From Desulfovibrio sp. UIB00 (GTDB taxonomy: Bacteria > Desulfobacterota > Desulfovibrionia > Desulfovibrionales > Desulfovibrionaceae), in contig NZ_JAETXJ010000002.1 of assembly GCF_022508225.1 (NCBI RefSeq), positions 62,001 to 126,000 on the forward strand: a DNA stretch of 64,000 nucleotides, written 5' to 3'. Shown here in pieces: positions 7,944 to 17,047 of this stretch (positions are counted from its first letter, which is position 1; each line of letters starts with the position of its first letter). Made by a program: the position numbers and the translations under genes. The notes under the pieces are model-generated. The model was not told the origin of the DNA. It worked only from the letters and a program-made list of their open reading frames with translations, and searched no databases.

Positions 7944-9368
7944 ATGGATACAGCAATGCAGACAGATCGTGGCGACACCATCGCCGCCATTGCAACCCCT
8001 CCCGGTGCCGGAGGGATTGGCATAGTGCGCCTTTCTGGCCCCCGGGCCAAGAAAGTTCTTGCCCGCATGTTCCTCCCCCTTTCAGCGCAGGTGGAAAATT
8101 TTCATCCATGGCTTTTGCACAGGGGCCGCGTGCTTGACTGGAACGGCGAGGCGCTGGATGATGCCCTGGCTGTTTTTATGCCAGGGCCGCGCACCTTTAC
8201 GGGCGAAGACGTCGCCGAGATTCACAGCCATGGTGGCCCTTTTCTGGTGCAGGCCGTGCTCGAAAGCGCGCTGCGCCACGGGGCGCGGCAGGCAGAACGC
8301 GGTGAGTTTTCGCGTCGCGCCTTTATCAACGGGCGCATGGATCTGAGCCAGGCCGAAGCCGTGGCCGAGCTGATTGCCGCCCCCTCGCGCGAAGCCCTGC
8401 GCTATGGTCTCAACCGTCTGGAAGGTGTTCTTGGTCGGCGTACTGCCGAACTGCGCGAAGAACTGGAAATGCTGCGCGCCCAAATGTGCCTTGCCGTGGA
8501 CTTTCCTGACGAAGAAGTTGAAGGCATGGAGCCAGCGGCCCTCTGCGAAGTTCTCGATAGGGTCATGCTGGCCGTGCGGCGGCTGCTGGCCGGGAGCAGG
8601 CGTGCCCAGATTGTGCAGCAGGGCGCCGTGGTGGTGCTGGCTGGCGCGGTGAATGCCGGCAAATCCAGCCTTCTCAACGCTCTGCTTGGGCGCGAGCGGG
8701 CACTTGTGACCGATATACCCGGCACAACGCGTGATTTTCTGGAAGAAACCTGCAATCTTGACGGCCTGCCCGTGCGCCTGACTGACACAGCAGGCCTGCG
8801 GCAGGCTGAAGAAACCGTTGAGCAGCTTGGCGTAACGCGTAGCCGCGAAAAAGTTTCGCAGGCTGACCTTGTTGTTCTGGTGCTTGATGGCGGGCTGCTG
8901 GGCGAGGAAGGCGCTGCGGCAGAGGTTTGCCCGGACGCTGCGGCCCGCGAGGTGCTTGACTCTGTGGGCGACACGCCCCTGCTTGTGGTGTGGAACAAAT
9001 GTGACCTTTGCATGCCAAAAGTGTTCCCTCCCCGCTGGATTGGTGCGCGAACCTGTTGCGCAGTGAGCGCACTTTCCGATACATATGTCGAAGAGCTTGC
9101 AACCATGTTGCGATCTGTGCTGCTTGGGGGCGGTTCGGATGACGCGCCGGAAGACGGTCTTGCGCCCAACGCAAGGCAATCCATGGCGCTGGAAAAGGCT
9201 TTGAAAGAACTTGAAGGGCTGCGTGCTGATGTTGTTGCAGGGCAGCCTTACGATTGTTGCGCGGTCAGACTTGATATGGCCGCCGCTCATCTGGGGGAAG
9301 TGACCGGGCTTTCCAGCCCGGCAGAAGTGCTTAACAGCATATTTGCCCAATTCTGCATTGGTAAGTAA
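7944..9368 (+). CDS. mnmE: tRNA modification GTPase MnmE
   Basis: With MnmG it makes the 5-(carboxymethyl)aminomethyl group at uridine 34 of certain tRNAs. The N-terminal folate-binding domain starts DTIAAIATPPGAGGIGIVRLSG. The G domain shows the P-loop GAVNAGKSS, TTRD, DTAG and NKCD, and the protein ends FCIGK with the catalytic Cys. The open frame extends left to 7803, but homology begins at the ATG at 7944 (or 7956), so 7944 was chosen. The stop lies four bases before the RNase D-like gene, so they are co-transcribed. Confidence 0.95.
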   Translation: MDTAMQTDRGDTIAAIATPPGAGGIGIVRLSGPRAKKVLARMFLPLSAQVENFHPWLLHRGRVLDWNGEALDDALAVFMPGPRTFTGEDVAEIHSHGGPFLVQAVLESALRHGARQAERGEFSRRAFINGRMDLSQAEAVAELIAAPSREALRYGLNRLEGVLGRRTAELREELEMLRAQMCLAVDFPDEEVEGMEPAALCEVLDRVMLAVRRLLAGSRRAQIVQQGAVVVLAGAVNAGKSSLLNALLGRERALVTDIPGTTRDFLEETCNLDGLPVRLTDTAGLRQAEETVEQLGVTRSREKVSQADLVVLVLDGGLLGEEGAAAEVCPDAAAREVLDSVGDTPLLVVWNKCDLCMPKVFPPRWIGARTCCAVSALSDTYVEELATMLRSVLLGGGSDDAPEDGLAPNARQSMALEKALKELEGLRADVVAGQPYDCCAVRLDMAAAHLGEVTGLSSPAEVLNSIFAQFCIGK

Positions 9369-9371
9369 CCT

Positions 9372-10031
9372 ATGGATATGGACGTTTTGCGCCGCAGGCT
9401 GAGTTGCGAAGAAATCAACGCCATGCCCCTTTTTCATTACGAGGGGCCGGTGCAGGTTATTCGCACCCTGGAGGACTGGAAAAACGCGCTGCCGGATCTG
9501 CGATCCGCAGATTTGCTTGGATTTGATACGGAAACACGGCCTTCCTTTCGCAAGGGACGCCGCAATTTTCCGGCTTTGATCCAGCTTGCCACGGCCAATG
9601 CCGTGTATCTGGTGCAGTTGGCCTTTTTGCCGTTCGGGCCCCATGTGGTCGAAATCTTGGCAAACCCTGATCAGGTCAAGGCTGGTGTGGGCATTCGAGA
9701 TGATATGCGTGACCTTGGCCGCCTGCATGACTTTGAGCCAGCGGGCCTGGTGGATCTTGGCGGTGTGGCTCGCGCGCACAAACTGCCCAGCCAGGGTTTG
9801 CGCACCCTTGCGGCCAATTTTTTTGGCTGGCGTATTTCCAAAGGTTCCCAGTGTTCAAACTGGAGCCTCATGGAACTGACCCCGCGTCAGATTGCCTATG
9901 CCGCCACCGATGCCTGGATCGGACGGCTGATTTTTTTGCGCATGTGCGAAATGGGGCTCATTCCATCCTGTCGCAGCACCTGTGAGGTTGCGCCGGGCAG
10001 CGATGCCTTGGCAGCGGGGAGCGCCGTGTGA
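9372..10031 (+). CDS. RNase D-like 3'-5' exonuclease
   Basis: The 219-residue protein is a DnaQ-fold DEDDy exonuclease. The three Exo motifs are visible: FDTETRPS (Exo I), VGIRDDMRDL (Exo II) and YAATDAW (Exo III, with Tyr and Asp four apart). It lacks the C-terminal HRDC domains of full-length RNase D, so it belongs to the short single-domain class. It lies between mnmE and a CofD-like gene, ending in a GTGA overlap with the latter, in an operon rich in RNA-modifying enzymes. Trimming of small RNAs or tRNA 3' ends is a reasonable inference. Confidence 0.85.
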   Translation: MDMDVLRRRLSCEEINAMPLFHYEGPVQVIRTLEDWKNALPDLRSADLLGFDTETRPSFRKGRRNFPALIQLATANAVYLVQLAFLPFGPHVVEILANPDQVKAGVGIRDDMRDLGRLHDFEPAGLVDLGGVARAHKLPSQGLRTLAANFFGWRISKGSQCSNWSLMELTPRQIAYAATDAWIGRLIFLRMCEMGLIPSCRSTCEVAPGSDALAAGSAV

Positions 10032-11227
10032 GCGAAAGTGCTTCGCTGTTCTGCTTTCCTCCGCTTGGTCCCAGACTGGTTTTTTTTACGGGCGGTACGG
10101 CTCTGCGCGATCTGAGCCGTGAACTGATCCACTACACCCACAATTCCGTTCATCTCGTCACGCCCTTTGATTCTGGCGGCAGTTCTGCGGCCCTGCGCCG
10201 CAGCTTCGCCATGCCTGCCGTGGGTGACATCCGCAACCGTTTGCTGGCTCTGGCCGACAGCGCGGTTGTGCCCGCCTCGGTAATGGAATTCTGCGCCAGC
10301 AGGCTGCCGGAACCATCGGCGGAATGCAACGATCCACATGAACTGCGCCAACAGCTGCGCGCCATGGGCAGCGGGGAGCATCCTGTATGGGCGGCGATGC
10401 CGCCGTTGTTTGCAGATGCGCTGCGTCTGCATCTCAATTTTTTTCTGCAACGCATGCCCGAAGATTTCGACCCCTTCCGCGCCTGCATGGGCAATCTGAT
10501 TCTGGCCGGCGGCTACCTGCACCACAAGAGGGTGTTTGGCCCGGTCATGGCCTTTCTCAGCCGTTTATTGCAAACGCGTGGCGTTGTACTGCCCATTGTG
10601 AGCGAAAGCCTGCATCTGGCGGCGGAACTGGAAGATGGCTCTCTTGTGGTGGGGCAGCACCGCTTTAAAAATCTCAGCGGGGCTGTGCGGCGGCTGTTCC
10701 TCACCGTGCACGAACCAGACCGGGGAGCCGAGCAGGCAGAAAAACTGCAAACCCCTTGCCGCCCGCCTCTTGCCCCGGCCTCGGTGGCTTACCTGCGTTC
10801 GGCGGCAGCCATCTGCTATCCCATGGGCAGTTTTTACACCAGCGTGCTTGCCAACTTGTTGCCCCAGAATGTGGGCCGTGCCGTGGCTGCCGTTCAGTGT
10901 CCGAAAATTTTTATTCCCAATACCGGAACAGACGCGGAACTGCACGGCCTGACCGTGGCGGGGCAGACTGCCATGATTTTGCGCCATCTGCGCGAAGACG
11001 CCCCCGACGCCCCCACCGAGGCTCTGTTGCAGGCCGTGCTGGTTGATGTCCGCAATGGTCGCTATGAGGGCGGGCTTGATGCTAAAGAACGTGATGCCCT
11101 CGCCCAACTGGGTGTGCGGCTGGTAGAAAAACACATGGTCTACGAAAATGATCCGCAGCGCCATGTGCCGGAATTAACCGCCAAAGCCCTGCTGGAGCTT
11201 GTTCCCGGCAGTCCGGTGACCCTGTGA
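10028..11227 (+). CDS. CofD-like (2-phospho-L-lactate transferase superfamily) protein
   Basis: The 399-residue protein begins with VFFTGGTALRDLSREL, then TPFDSGGSSAALR and AVGDIRNRLLALAD. These are the substrate-loop motifs of the CofD/YvcK superfamily (GGT, DSGGSS and GDIRN). Later segments include a helix-rich insertion and FIPNTGTD. True CofD makes F420 precursors and YvcK is a cell-envelope/gluconeogenesis factor; the length and motif spacing look closest to the CofD-related subgroup reported in cassettes with an ATP-grasp protein and an HprK-like kinase, neither of which is near here. It starts with GTG in a GTGA overlap with the nuclease and overlaps the next gene the same way. Its substrate is unknown. 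Confidence 0.75.
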   Translation: MSESASLFCFPPLGPRLVFFTGGTALRDLSRELIHYTHNSVHLVTPFDSGGSSAALRRSFAMPAVGDIRNRLLALADSAVVPASVMEFCASRLPEPSAECNDPHELRQQLRAMGSGEHPVWAAMPPLFADALRLHLNFFLQRMPEDFDPFRACMGNLILAGGYLHHKRVFGPVMAFLSRLLQTRGVVLPIVSESLHLAAELEDGSLVVGQHRFKNLSGAVRRLFLTVHEPDRGAEQAEKLQTPCRPPLAPASVAYLRSAAAICYPMGSFYTSVLANLLPQNVGRAVAAVQCPKIFIPNTGTDAELHGLTVAGQTAMILRHLREDAPDAPTEALLQAVLVDVRNGRYEGGLDAKERDALAQLGVRLVEKHMVYENDPQRHVPELTAKALLELVPGSPVTL

Positions 11228-12330
11228 GTAATGAAACTTCCCCCGTATTTTGCGCCGAGGCGCAACAAGCAACTGAGAAACAGTTCGAAGCGTCCAGTGC
11301 AGACATGGTTGGCCAGAGGCTGGACTATGCCCTGACCCTGCTGCTGCCGCAGATGGGCCTGCGGGGGCGTAAGCGCAGTATTGAAAGTGGGCAGGTGCTC
11401 GTCAACGGGCGCTCCTGCAAGGCCGCGCAACGGTTGCGCAAAGGGGATGTGGTCTCGCTGGCAGACGCGCCGGAAGCAGATCAGCAGACCCAGAATGCTG
11501 GTGTTGACGCGCCCGCAACTGGCGCTTGCCCCGCAGGTGCGAATGTTGACACGTTGCCGCGTCTTTTGGAGCGGCAGGGCGAGTTCTGCTTTTTTTACAA
11601 GCCCGTAGGCTTGCACACTGCCGCATTAACAGGCGGCAACATGCCCAGCCTGGAGAGCATGCTGCCGCAGTTGCTGGCAGGGCAGGGCTGCACTGAGGCT
11701 GGCGCACAAGATGGTGCGGACATGAGTGCGGAGGCTGTGCCCCCTCAGTTGATGCAGCGTCTTGATCACGGCACTTCTGGCATTGTATGCGCGGCGCTTT
11801 CCCCGCAGGCGGCGAAGGCATTTCGCCTGGCCGAGGCGGCTGGACGCTGTGAAAAGCGCTATATCGCGCTTTTGGCCGGACGACTGGAAGAAGATTTTAC
11901 CGTGACTTTTGCCCTGCGTACGGACAAGCGCAGCAAAAGCCGCGTACTTGACCGCGATGCTGGCTGCACGCGCTGGACGAATTTTACGCCCCTGCATTAT
12001 TTTGAAGGGGATGAGCTGCCGCAACTGGCCCTCGCAACGGATTCCCAGTTTCACCGCGTTGGGCTGACGCTGGTCGGGTGCCGCATCCGGCGTGGCGCGC
12101 GCCACCAAATCCGAGCGCATGCCGCCGCTGTGGGGCACCCGCTGTGGAACGATCCCCTCTACGCAGACAATGATCCAGAAGCTGAAGCTCAAACATCCCA
12201 CGGCATGTTCTATCTGCACCACGGCTGTCTGCTGCTGCCGGGGGCAAGCTGCGTCATGCCGCCGCCCTGGTCCTTCTTGCCAGTTGCTGTGGCCCGGCAA
12301 GTTCTGGAGTGGCTGACATTTGTCGATTAA
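11224..12330 (+). CDS. RluA-family pseudouridine synthase
   Basis: It isomerises uridine to pseudouridine in rRNA or tRNA. An N-terminal S4 RNA-binding domain (GQRLDYALTLL...VNGRSCKAAQRLRKGD) is followed by a Pro/Ala linker and the catalytic domain with RLDHGTSG, whose Asp is the nucleophile, plus RRGARHQIRAHAAAVGHPLWND at the end of the active site region. Length is 368 residues, slightly long because of inserts at about residues 80-105 and 150-170. It begins with GTG overlapping the CofD-like gene. Which RNA site it modifies (RluC/RluD type) cannot be told from sequence alone. Confidence 0.88.
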   Translation: MSNETSPVFCAEAQQATEKQFEASSADMVGQRLDYALTLLLPQMGLRGRKRSIESGQVLVNGRSCKAAQRLRKGDVVSLADAPEADQQTQNAGVDAPATGACPAGANVDTLPRLLERQGEFCFFYKPVGLHTAALTGGNMPSLESMLPQLLAGQGCTEAGAQDGADMSAEAVPPQLMQRLDHGTSGIVCAALSPQAAKAFRLAEAAGRCEKRYIALLAGRLEEDFTVTFALRTDKRSKSRVLDRDAGCTRWTNFTPLHYFEGDELPQLALATDSQFHRVGLTLVGCRIRRGARHQIRAHAAAVGHPLWNDPLYADNDPEAEAQTSHGMFYLHHGCLLLPGASCVMPPPWSFLPVAVARQVLEWLTFVD

Positions 12331-12704
12331 CCTCTCCAGCAGGTTACGTTTACCACCATTCCATGCAGCAAATCGTTGCACGAAGAGTCCGTCTGGATTA
12401 TAGATTGTGCACTCAATCCAGTGAATGATTTTCCCGAAAAATGTCGCGTCAGCTGCGGGAATGCGCAAAAAAATGGCCTTATAACATACCGCGATGATTT
12501 GAGTTCTTTTTTGTTCATTGAAAAGTTTAATTTGACGCCCTGTTTTCTCTTGGCACAAAGTTCTGCCCGGTATAAACGGAAGGGGTCAAACGGGTTGGCG
12601 AAGTGGTAACAGCTCGCCCCCGGAAGCTGCATGCCCGGGCAATGCCCGCGCAAACAGCTACCATTCGTGGCGCTCCGCGCTTGCAACCAGTTCAAGGAGA
12701 AAGG
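12331..12704. other. Intergenic region upstream of the phosphate transporter genes
   Basis: This 374-base gap holds no convincing gene. A 7-bp inverted repeat CTGGATT/AATCCAG lies at 12393-12421, and 12460-12580 is AT-rich, probably the promoter region of the downstream pair. I do not see a clear Pho box. Confidence 0.5.
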
Positions 12705-13334
12705 ATGTTTCCTGCTCTACTGCCCAAATCCGCTCCATTCTTTGCCATGCTCAACGAGCAGAACGATCTGCTGCGCCGCATGTCCGCCCTGCTGGTAAAC
12801 ATGCTGGAAGACGTTTCCAACATGGATCACGTGCACAAGGAAATCGCCTTTCTGGAAGAAGAGGCCGACCTGCTGCACAGCAAGATCATCCGGGCGCTTT
12901 CCCAGACATTTATCACGCCCATCGACCGCGAGGACATCCTGCGCATCAATCAGGAACAGGAAGAGTGCATGGACTGCCTGCACAGCCTGAGCACGCGGCT
13001 GCATATTTTTGAATTTGCCTCAATCCGTTTTCCCGCCTTGCAGATGGCGCGCACCATCAGCGCCATGCTTGATCTGACACATGAAATGCTCGCTGGCCTC
13101 GCCAATCGGCGCGACTGTCACAAAACCCGTGTTTTCCGAGGCCTGCGCAGCGAATGCGACATGGTGCTGGCCGTAGGCCTGGCGGAACTGATGGACGAAC
13201 ATCAGGAACTGACAAGCAAGGCCCTCATGCGGGTGCTCAAGTGGAGTCAGGCCTATGAGCGCATGAACATCCTGCTTGAGCAGGTCAATGCGCTGGCGGA
13301 AACCATTGAAGAAGCGGTGCTGAAAAATGTTTGA
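12705..13334 (+). CDS. PhoU-like (DUF47) Pit accessory protein
   Basis: The protein is an all-helical DUF47/PhoU-like regulator of phosphate transport. It starts MFPALLPKSAPFF and has typical helices DLLHSKIIRALSQTFITPIDREDI and EAVLKNV-type ending. The frame is open to 12603, but the ATG at 12705 has AAGGAGAAAGG directly upstream. It overlaps the Pit gene by eight bases, the usual DUF47-Pit pairing, and likely gates or tunes the transporter at the inner membrane. Confidence 0.9.
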   Translation: MFPALLPKSAPFFAMLNEQNDLLRRMSALLVNMLEDVSNMDHVHKEIAFLEEEADLLHSKIIRALSQTFITPIDREDILRINQEQEECMDCLHSLSTRLHIFEFASIRFPALQMARTISAMLDLTHEMLAGLANRRDCHKTRVFRGLRSECDMVLAVGLAELMDEHQELTSKALMRVLKWSQAYERMNILLEQVNALAETIEEAVLKNV

Positions 13335-14331
13335 TATCCCCGTGCTGCTGGCGCTCATTGTGCTGGTGGCCCTGGTGTTCGACTTCACCAATGGCGCGCA
13401 CGACTGCGCCAACGCCATTGCCACCGTGGTTTCCACCAAGGTGGTGACGCCGCGTTTTGCGGTGGGCGCTGCGGCCCTGCTCAATCTGGGCGGGGCGCTG
13501 CTTGGTACTGAAGTGGCAAAAACACTGGGCAGCGGCATTGTTTTGCCGCACGTGGTGGAGGGGAGCCACGTACTTGTGCTGGCCGCCCTTGTGGGGGCCA
13601 TCACCTGGAATTGTATAACCTGGTATTTCGGCATTCCGTCATCGTCTTCCCATGCCCTCATTGGCGGGCTTATCGGCGCAGCCGTGGCCGATGCTGGCTT
13701 TAGCGCGCTGAACGGCAAAGGCATCTGGGACAAGGTGCTGGTTCCCCTTGTGGCCTCACCCCTGGCAGGCTACGCGGTGGGTTTTTGCTGCATGTGGATC
13801 ATTTACTGGATTTGCGGGCACATACACCGGCGCAAGGTCAATGCCTCGTTCCGGCGTTTGCAACTGCTCTCCGCCGCATTTATGGCTACCAGCCACGGCC
13901 TCAACGATGCGCAGAAGACCATGGGCATTGTCACTTTGGCCCTGATGATTTTTGGCAAGATCGACACCGTGGAAGTGCCCCTGTGGGTCAAACTTTCCTG
14001 CGCCGGGGCCATGGCCCTTGGTACTGCGGTGGGCGGCTGGAAAATTGTTAAGACCATGGGGCACCGTATTTTCAAGCTGGAGCCAGTCCACGGCTTTGCT
14101 GCCGAAAGCTCCGCCGCCCTAGTCATCACAGGCGCTTCTCTCATGGGTGCCCCGGTCAGCACCACGCACACCATATCTGCGTGTATCTTTGGTGTGGGGT
14201 CTACCAAAAGGCTTTCAGCCGTGCGCTGGAATGTGGCCGCAAATCTGGTGACCGCATGGGTGCTCACCTTGCCCGCCGCTGCCGGCGTGGGATTTGTTTC
14301 TTACTGGCTGCTGCATTTTATCTGGAACTGA
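13327..14331 (+). CDS. pit: Low-affinity inorganic phosphate transporter, Pit family
   Basis: This inner-membrane permease of 334 residues has the two inverted-repeat signatures of the family, FTNGAHDCANAIATVVSTK near the N-terminus and SHGLNDAQKTMG in the second half, within about ten hydrophobic segments. It transports metal-phosphate with protons or sodium. It overlaps the DUF47 gene and is followed by a terminator at 14388. Substrate could be phosphate or sulfate-like anions (some relatives, CysP, carry sulfate); the DUF47 partner favours phosphate. Confidence 0.92.
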   Translation: MFDIPVLLALIVLVALVFDFTNGAHDCANAIATVVSTKVVTPRFAVGAAALLNLGGALLGTEVAKTLGSGIVLPHVVEGSHVLVLAALVGAITWNCITWYFGIPSSSSHALIGGLIGAAVADAGFSALNGKGIWDKVLVPLVASPLAGYAVGFCCMWIIYWICGHIHRRKVNASFRRLQLLSAAFMATSHGLNDAQKTMGIVTLALMIFGKIDTVEVPLWVKLSCAGAMALGTAVGGWKIVKTMGHRIFKLEPVHGFAAESSAALVITGASLMGAPVSTTHTISACIFGVGSTKRLSAVRWNVAANLVTAWVLTLPAAAGVGFVSYWLLHFIWN

Positions 14332-14387
14332 CCGATCGTCGGCGCAAAGCGCGGGCCGGGCGGCCCGCCTTGCGAGAAAAATCATTT

Positions 14388-14426
14388 AAACCCCTGTCCC
14401 TGCGATTGCCGGGACAGGGGTTTTCA
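14388..14426 (+). terminator. Intrinsic terminator after pit
   Basis: AAACCCCTGTCCC (14388-14400) pairs with GGGACAGGGGTTT (14411-14423) followed by Ts. A second GC-rich hairpin, GCGGGCC/GGCCCGC near 14351-14368, lies just before it. Confidence 0.9.
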
Positions 14427-14735
14427 TTTCAGAGCATTTGCAGCGCCCATATCCAGTTGGCTGCCTGATATACAGCGAGCATCCAGTTCTGGTCAGAACA
14501 AGGGGGGTCCGGAGGGGCGCAATGATTGCGGAGAGGGCGGGGCTTGCAGAAGGGGAAAAAATTGCCGTAAAGCGTGGCGTCACGCTGGGCAGGATCAAAA
14601 GCCGAGCGCAACCAGTGCGCGCTCGCCTGTATGCGGGCGCGCTGCAGATGCAGATATCATAGGGGTGTCGGAGCCGCGCAGGCCTCATCCCGCGAGGTAT
14701 GTCAGCGGCTGGGCCGTTAGGGCACCCTGTGCAGG
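14427..14735. other. Intergenic region between pit and the zinc-finger gene
   Basis: About 309 bases with only weak open frames of poor codon character. I see no gene, RNA or repeat that I can support. Confidence 0.5.
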
Positions 14736-14957
14736 TTAGTCGCGGCTGCCTTCGCGTTCTTCCTGGCAGGCGCGGCACAGGCCAACACCGGGCAGGGCTT
14801 CAAGGCGCTTGGCGGGGATGGGGTCGCCGCATTCACGGCAGCAGGCTACGCCGTTGATCCATTCCGGGCCGCCTCGATCCACTGCGGCACGGGCTCGCAA
14901 GAGGGCTGATTCGCGGTCAAGGCGCTCCAGCTCGGTAGCCTGATCAAAAACGTCCAT
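14736..14957 (-). CDS. TraR/DksA-family zinc-finger protein (short form)
   Basis: The 73-residue protein has a four-Cys zinc finger, CRECGDPIPAKRLEALPGVGLCRACQ, which is the TraR/DksA C4 motif, after a short N-terminal helix. It lacks the long coiled coil of full DksA, like plasmid TraR and phage versions that enter the RNA polymerase secondary channel. An AAGGAG lies just upstream of the ATG. It is downstream of argD on the same strand, separated by a strong hairpin, and may have its own promoter. Transcriptional modulation is inferred from the family. Confidence 0.85.
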   Translation of the reverse strand: MDVFDQATELERLDRESALLRARAAVDRGGPEWINGVACCRECGDPIPAKRLEALPGVGLCRACQEEREGSRD

Positions 14958-14980
14958 GAGTACTCCTTGTGTAAAGCAAG

Positions 14981-15007
14981 CGGCAACCCCGCAGAGCGGG
15001 GTTGCCG
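14981..15007. terminator. Perfect 12-bp hairpin between argD and the zinc-finger gene
   Basis: CGGCAACCCCGC (14981-14992) and GCGGGGTTGCCG (14996-15007) are perfectly complementary with a three-base loop. The T-run lies on the plus-strand side (TAATTTTT), with only weak T-richness on the minus side where argD would terminate, so it may act in both directions. Confidence 0.7.
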
Positions 15008-15087
15008 TAATTTTTGCAGAATATTTTCAGGAAGCCCTATGTAGTGTACAATCGTGCTTCTGTAAAGACCCGGACAGGTCGATTTTT

Positions 15088-16287
15088 TTAAAAAGCCTTC
15101 AAAATGTCTTCAAGCGTGGTCACAAAGCTGTCCAGATCTGCCTGCTCAATGTTCAGGGGCGGCAGGAGGCGCAGGGTGACGCCGTGGCTCAGGTTGCATA
15201 TGAAGCCCTGGCGCAGCAGTTCTTCCCACACCTCCTTGCCGGAAACTGTCAGCTCAATGCCCAGCATGAGGCCAATGCCCCGCACTTCGCGGATTTTGCC
15301 GGGAACGCGCTGCTGGAGTGCGGCCAGCTGGGCCTTCATGTGCTCACCTAACGTGCTGGCGCGTTCTGCCAGTTTGTCGCGCAGCATGATTTCAACCGTC
15401 TTGGTCGCCACAGCGGAAACAAGCGCGCCCCCCCCAAAGGTGGTGGCGTGGCTGCCCGCCTCAAAGCCCTGCGCAACTTCGTCCGTAGCCAGCATGGCGC
15501 CCATGGGCAGGCCGTTGGCGAGCGATTTGGCCATGCTGATGATGTCGGGCGTGAGGCCGCATGTCTGGAAGGCCCAGAACTTGCCGGTACGGCACAGGCC
15601 AGCCTGCACTTCATCGCACATAAAGAGGATGTCGTGCTTGCGGCACAGGGCCTCAACACCGCGCAGATAGTCTGCGGGCAGGGGCACAATGCCGCCTTCG
15701 CCCTGCACCACTTCAACCAGCACTGCGGCGGTGGCGGGGGTGATGGCGGCTTCCATCGCTGCGAGGTCGTTGGCCGGAACCTGCTTGAAGCCCTCGGGCA
15801 GGGGGGTAAAGCCATTGCTCAGGCTCTCGCGCCCAGTGGCTGCCAGCGATCCGAGCGTGCGGCCATGAAAGCAGCCCTCGAGGGTGATGATTTCGTAGGC
15901 ATCGCGTTTTTTCACGCTGCGCATGTAGCGACGCGCCAGCTTTATGCAGGCCTCGTTGGCTTCCGCGCCGGAGTTGCAGAAAAAGGCCTTGCTGTGGTGG
16001 CTTGTTGAGAGCAGCAGCCGCGCCAGTTCAAGCTGTTCTTCCTGATAAAACAGGTTGCTCACGTGCCAGAGCTTGTGGGACTGGGCCTCAAGGGCGGCGC
16101 AGATTTCATCATTGCAGTGGCCAAGGGCCGTTACGGCAATGCCCGCCAGCAGATCGACATATTCCTTGCCGTCCACGTCCCAGAGTCGCGCGCCCTTGCC
16201 TCGCACGATAGCCAGCGGGTAACGGCTGTAGGAACGGCAGAGCAGGCTCTCTTCCCCGGCTTTCACGGCGGCAAAGGCTTGTGACAT
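15088..16287 (-). CDS. argD: Acetylornithine aminotransferase
   Basis: This PLP-dependent class III aminotransferase interconverts N-acetylglutamate semialdehyde and N-acetylornithine in arginine synthesis, and often also acts in lysine synthesis. Visible motifs are NSGAEANEACIKLARRY, the cofactor-binding DEVQAGLCRTGKFWA and ISMAKSLANGLPMGA, whose Lys should form the Schiff base. The frame runs to a TTG at 16293, but the ATG at 16287 has GAAGGAG seven bases upstream and was chosen. It lies just downstream of dut on the same strand. Confidence 0.94.
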   Translation of the reverse strand: MSQAFAAVKAGEESLLCRSYSRYPLAIVRGKGARLWDVDGKEYVDLLAGIAVTALGHCNDEICAALEAQSHKLWHVSNLFYQEEQLELARLLLSTSHHSKAFFCNSGAEANEACIKLARRYMRSVKKRDAYEIITLEGCFHGRTLGSLAATGRESLSNGFTPLPEGFKQVPANDLAAMEAAITPATAAVLVEVVQGEGGIVPLPADYLRGVEALCRKHDILFMCDEVQAGLCRTGKFWAFQTCGLTPDIISMAKSLANGLPMGAMLATDEVAQGFEAGSHATTFGGGALVSAVATKTVEIMLRDKLAERASTLGEHMKAQLAALQQRVPGKIREVRGIGLMLGIELTVSGKEVWEELLRQGFICNLSHGVTLRLLPPLNIEQADLDSFVTTLEDILKAF

Positions 16288-16361
16288 GGACAAACTCCTT
16301 CTCGGTGAACGTATGAATGGTGGAATGGATGAAAGTCGCTGGCGGTTGCCAGCGCAGAGTA

Positions 16362-16892
16362 TCAGCGCCCTGTGTGACCGAAACCGCCGGAACCGCGCTC
16401 TGTGGCAGACAGTTCCGTTACTTCACGCCATCGCGGTCGCACAAAGGACTGAAAGATGAGCTGGGCCACGCGCTCGCCGTTCTGGATGCGGCGCTCCTGG
16501 CCGGAGGTGTTCAGAAGGAACACCAGAATTTCCCCGGTATAGTCCGGGTCGATGATGCCGACGCCCTGGGCAACAGTTATGCCGTCGCGCGCGCCAAGGC
16601 CGCTGCGCGAGTAAACAAAACCGGCAATGCCAGCCGCGCGGGGCTGTACGCTGATGCCCGTGCAAACCTTGAGCCTGCCCCCGGCGGGAATAAGCGCTTC
16701 GGGCGTATCAAGGCAGGCGCGCAGATCCATACCTGCCGACTGGCTGGTGGCAGGAGCAAGAAAATCATCCTGCCCCTGAGCGTAGAGCTCACGCGCGCCG
16801 GGGCGCACAAACGCAATGTCCACGGGGGCCATGCCCTCGTGGAGGTCGTTTGTCTTTTCGGCGGCGTGCTGCTGTGCATGATCGTCGTGCAT
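16362..16892 (-). CDS. dut: dUTP diphosphatase
   Basis: It hydrolyses dUTP to dUMP and diphosphate, keeping uracil out of DNA. All five dUTPase motifs are visible: AGMDL (1), YSRSGLG (2), GIIDPDYTGEI (3), RVAQLIF (4) and ATERGSGGFGHTGR (5). The 176-residue length includes about 25 extra N-terminal residues of low complexity; a downstream Met (MAPVDIAF) is an alternative start at 16832, but neither Met has a good SD. argD lies 75 bases downstream. Confidence 0.94.
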   Translation of the reverse strand: MHDDHAQQHAAEKTNDLHEGMAPVDIAFVRPGARELYAQGQDDFLAPATSQSAGMDLRACLDTPEALIPAGGRLKVCTGISVQPRAAGIAGFVYSRSGLGARDGITVAQGVGIIDPDYTGEILVFLLNTSGQERRIQNGERVAQLIFQSFVRPRWREVTELSATERGSGGFGHTGR

Positions 16893-16951
16893 CGGTTGTT
16901 ACTAGCGCAGCTTTTCGTTGGGGGCAAGAGCCGGATTGGGGCGCAACCCTG

Positions 16952-16978
16952 TTGACTTGGCATTTTGCTGTGTATACA
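16952..16978 (+). promoter_or_regulatory. Candidate promoter for the CD3324-type gene
   Basis: TTGACT (16952-16957) is followed after 15 bases by TATACA (16973-16978), or after 17 by TACAGA. A second GTATAC lies at about 17025, so the area has two copies of that palindromic hexamer. Confidence 0.4.
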
Positions 16979-17047
16979 GAAAAAGCATTATCAACACTCA
17001 ACAGGATTATTGGATGTATACTTACCAGGATTCTGCCCGTTATGCAT

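Noticed and set aside
14438-14662. 74-codon plus-strand frame after pit
   Set aside because: Poor composition, no SD, no recognisable motif, and it starts right at the pit terminator.
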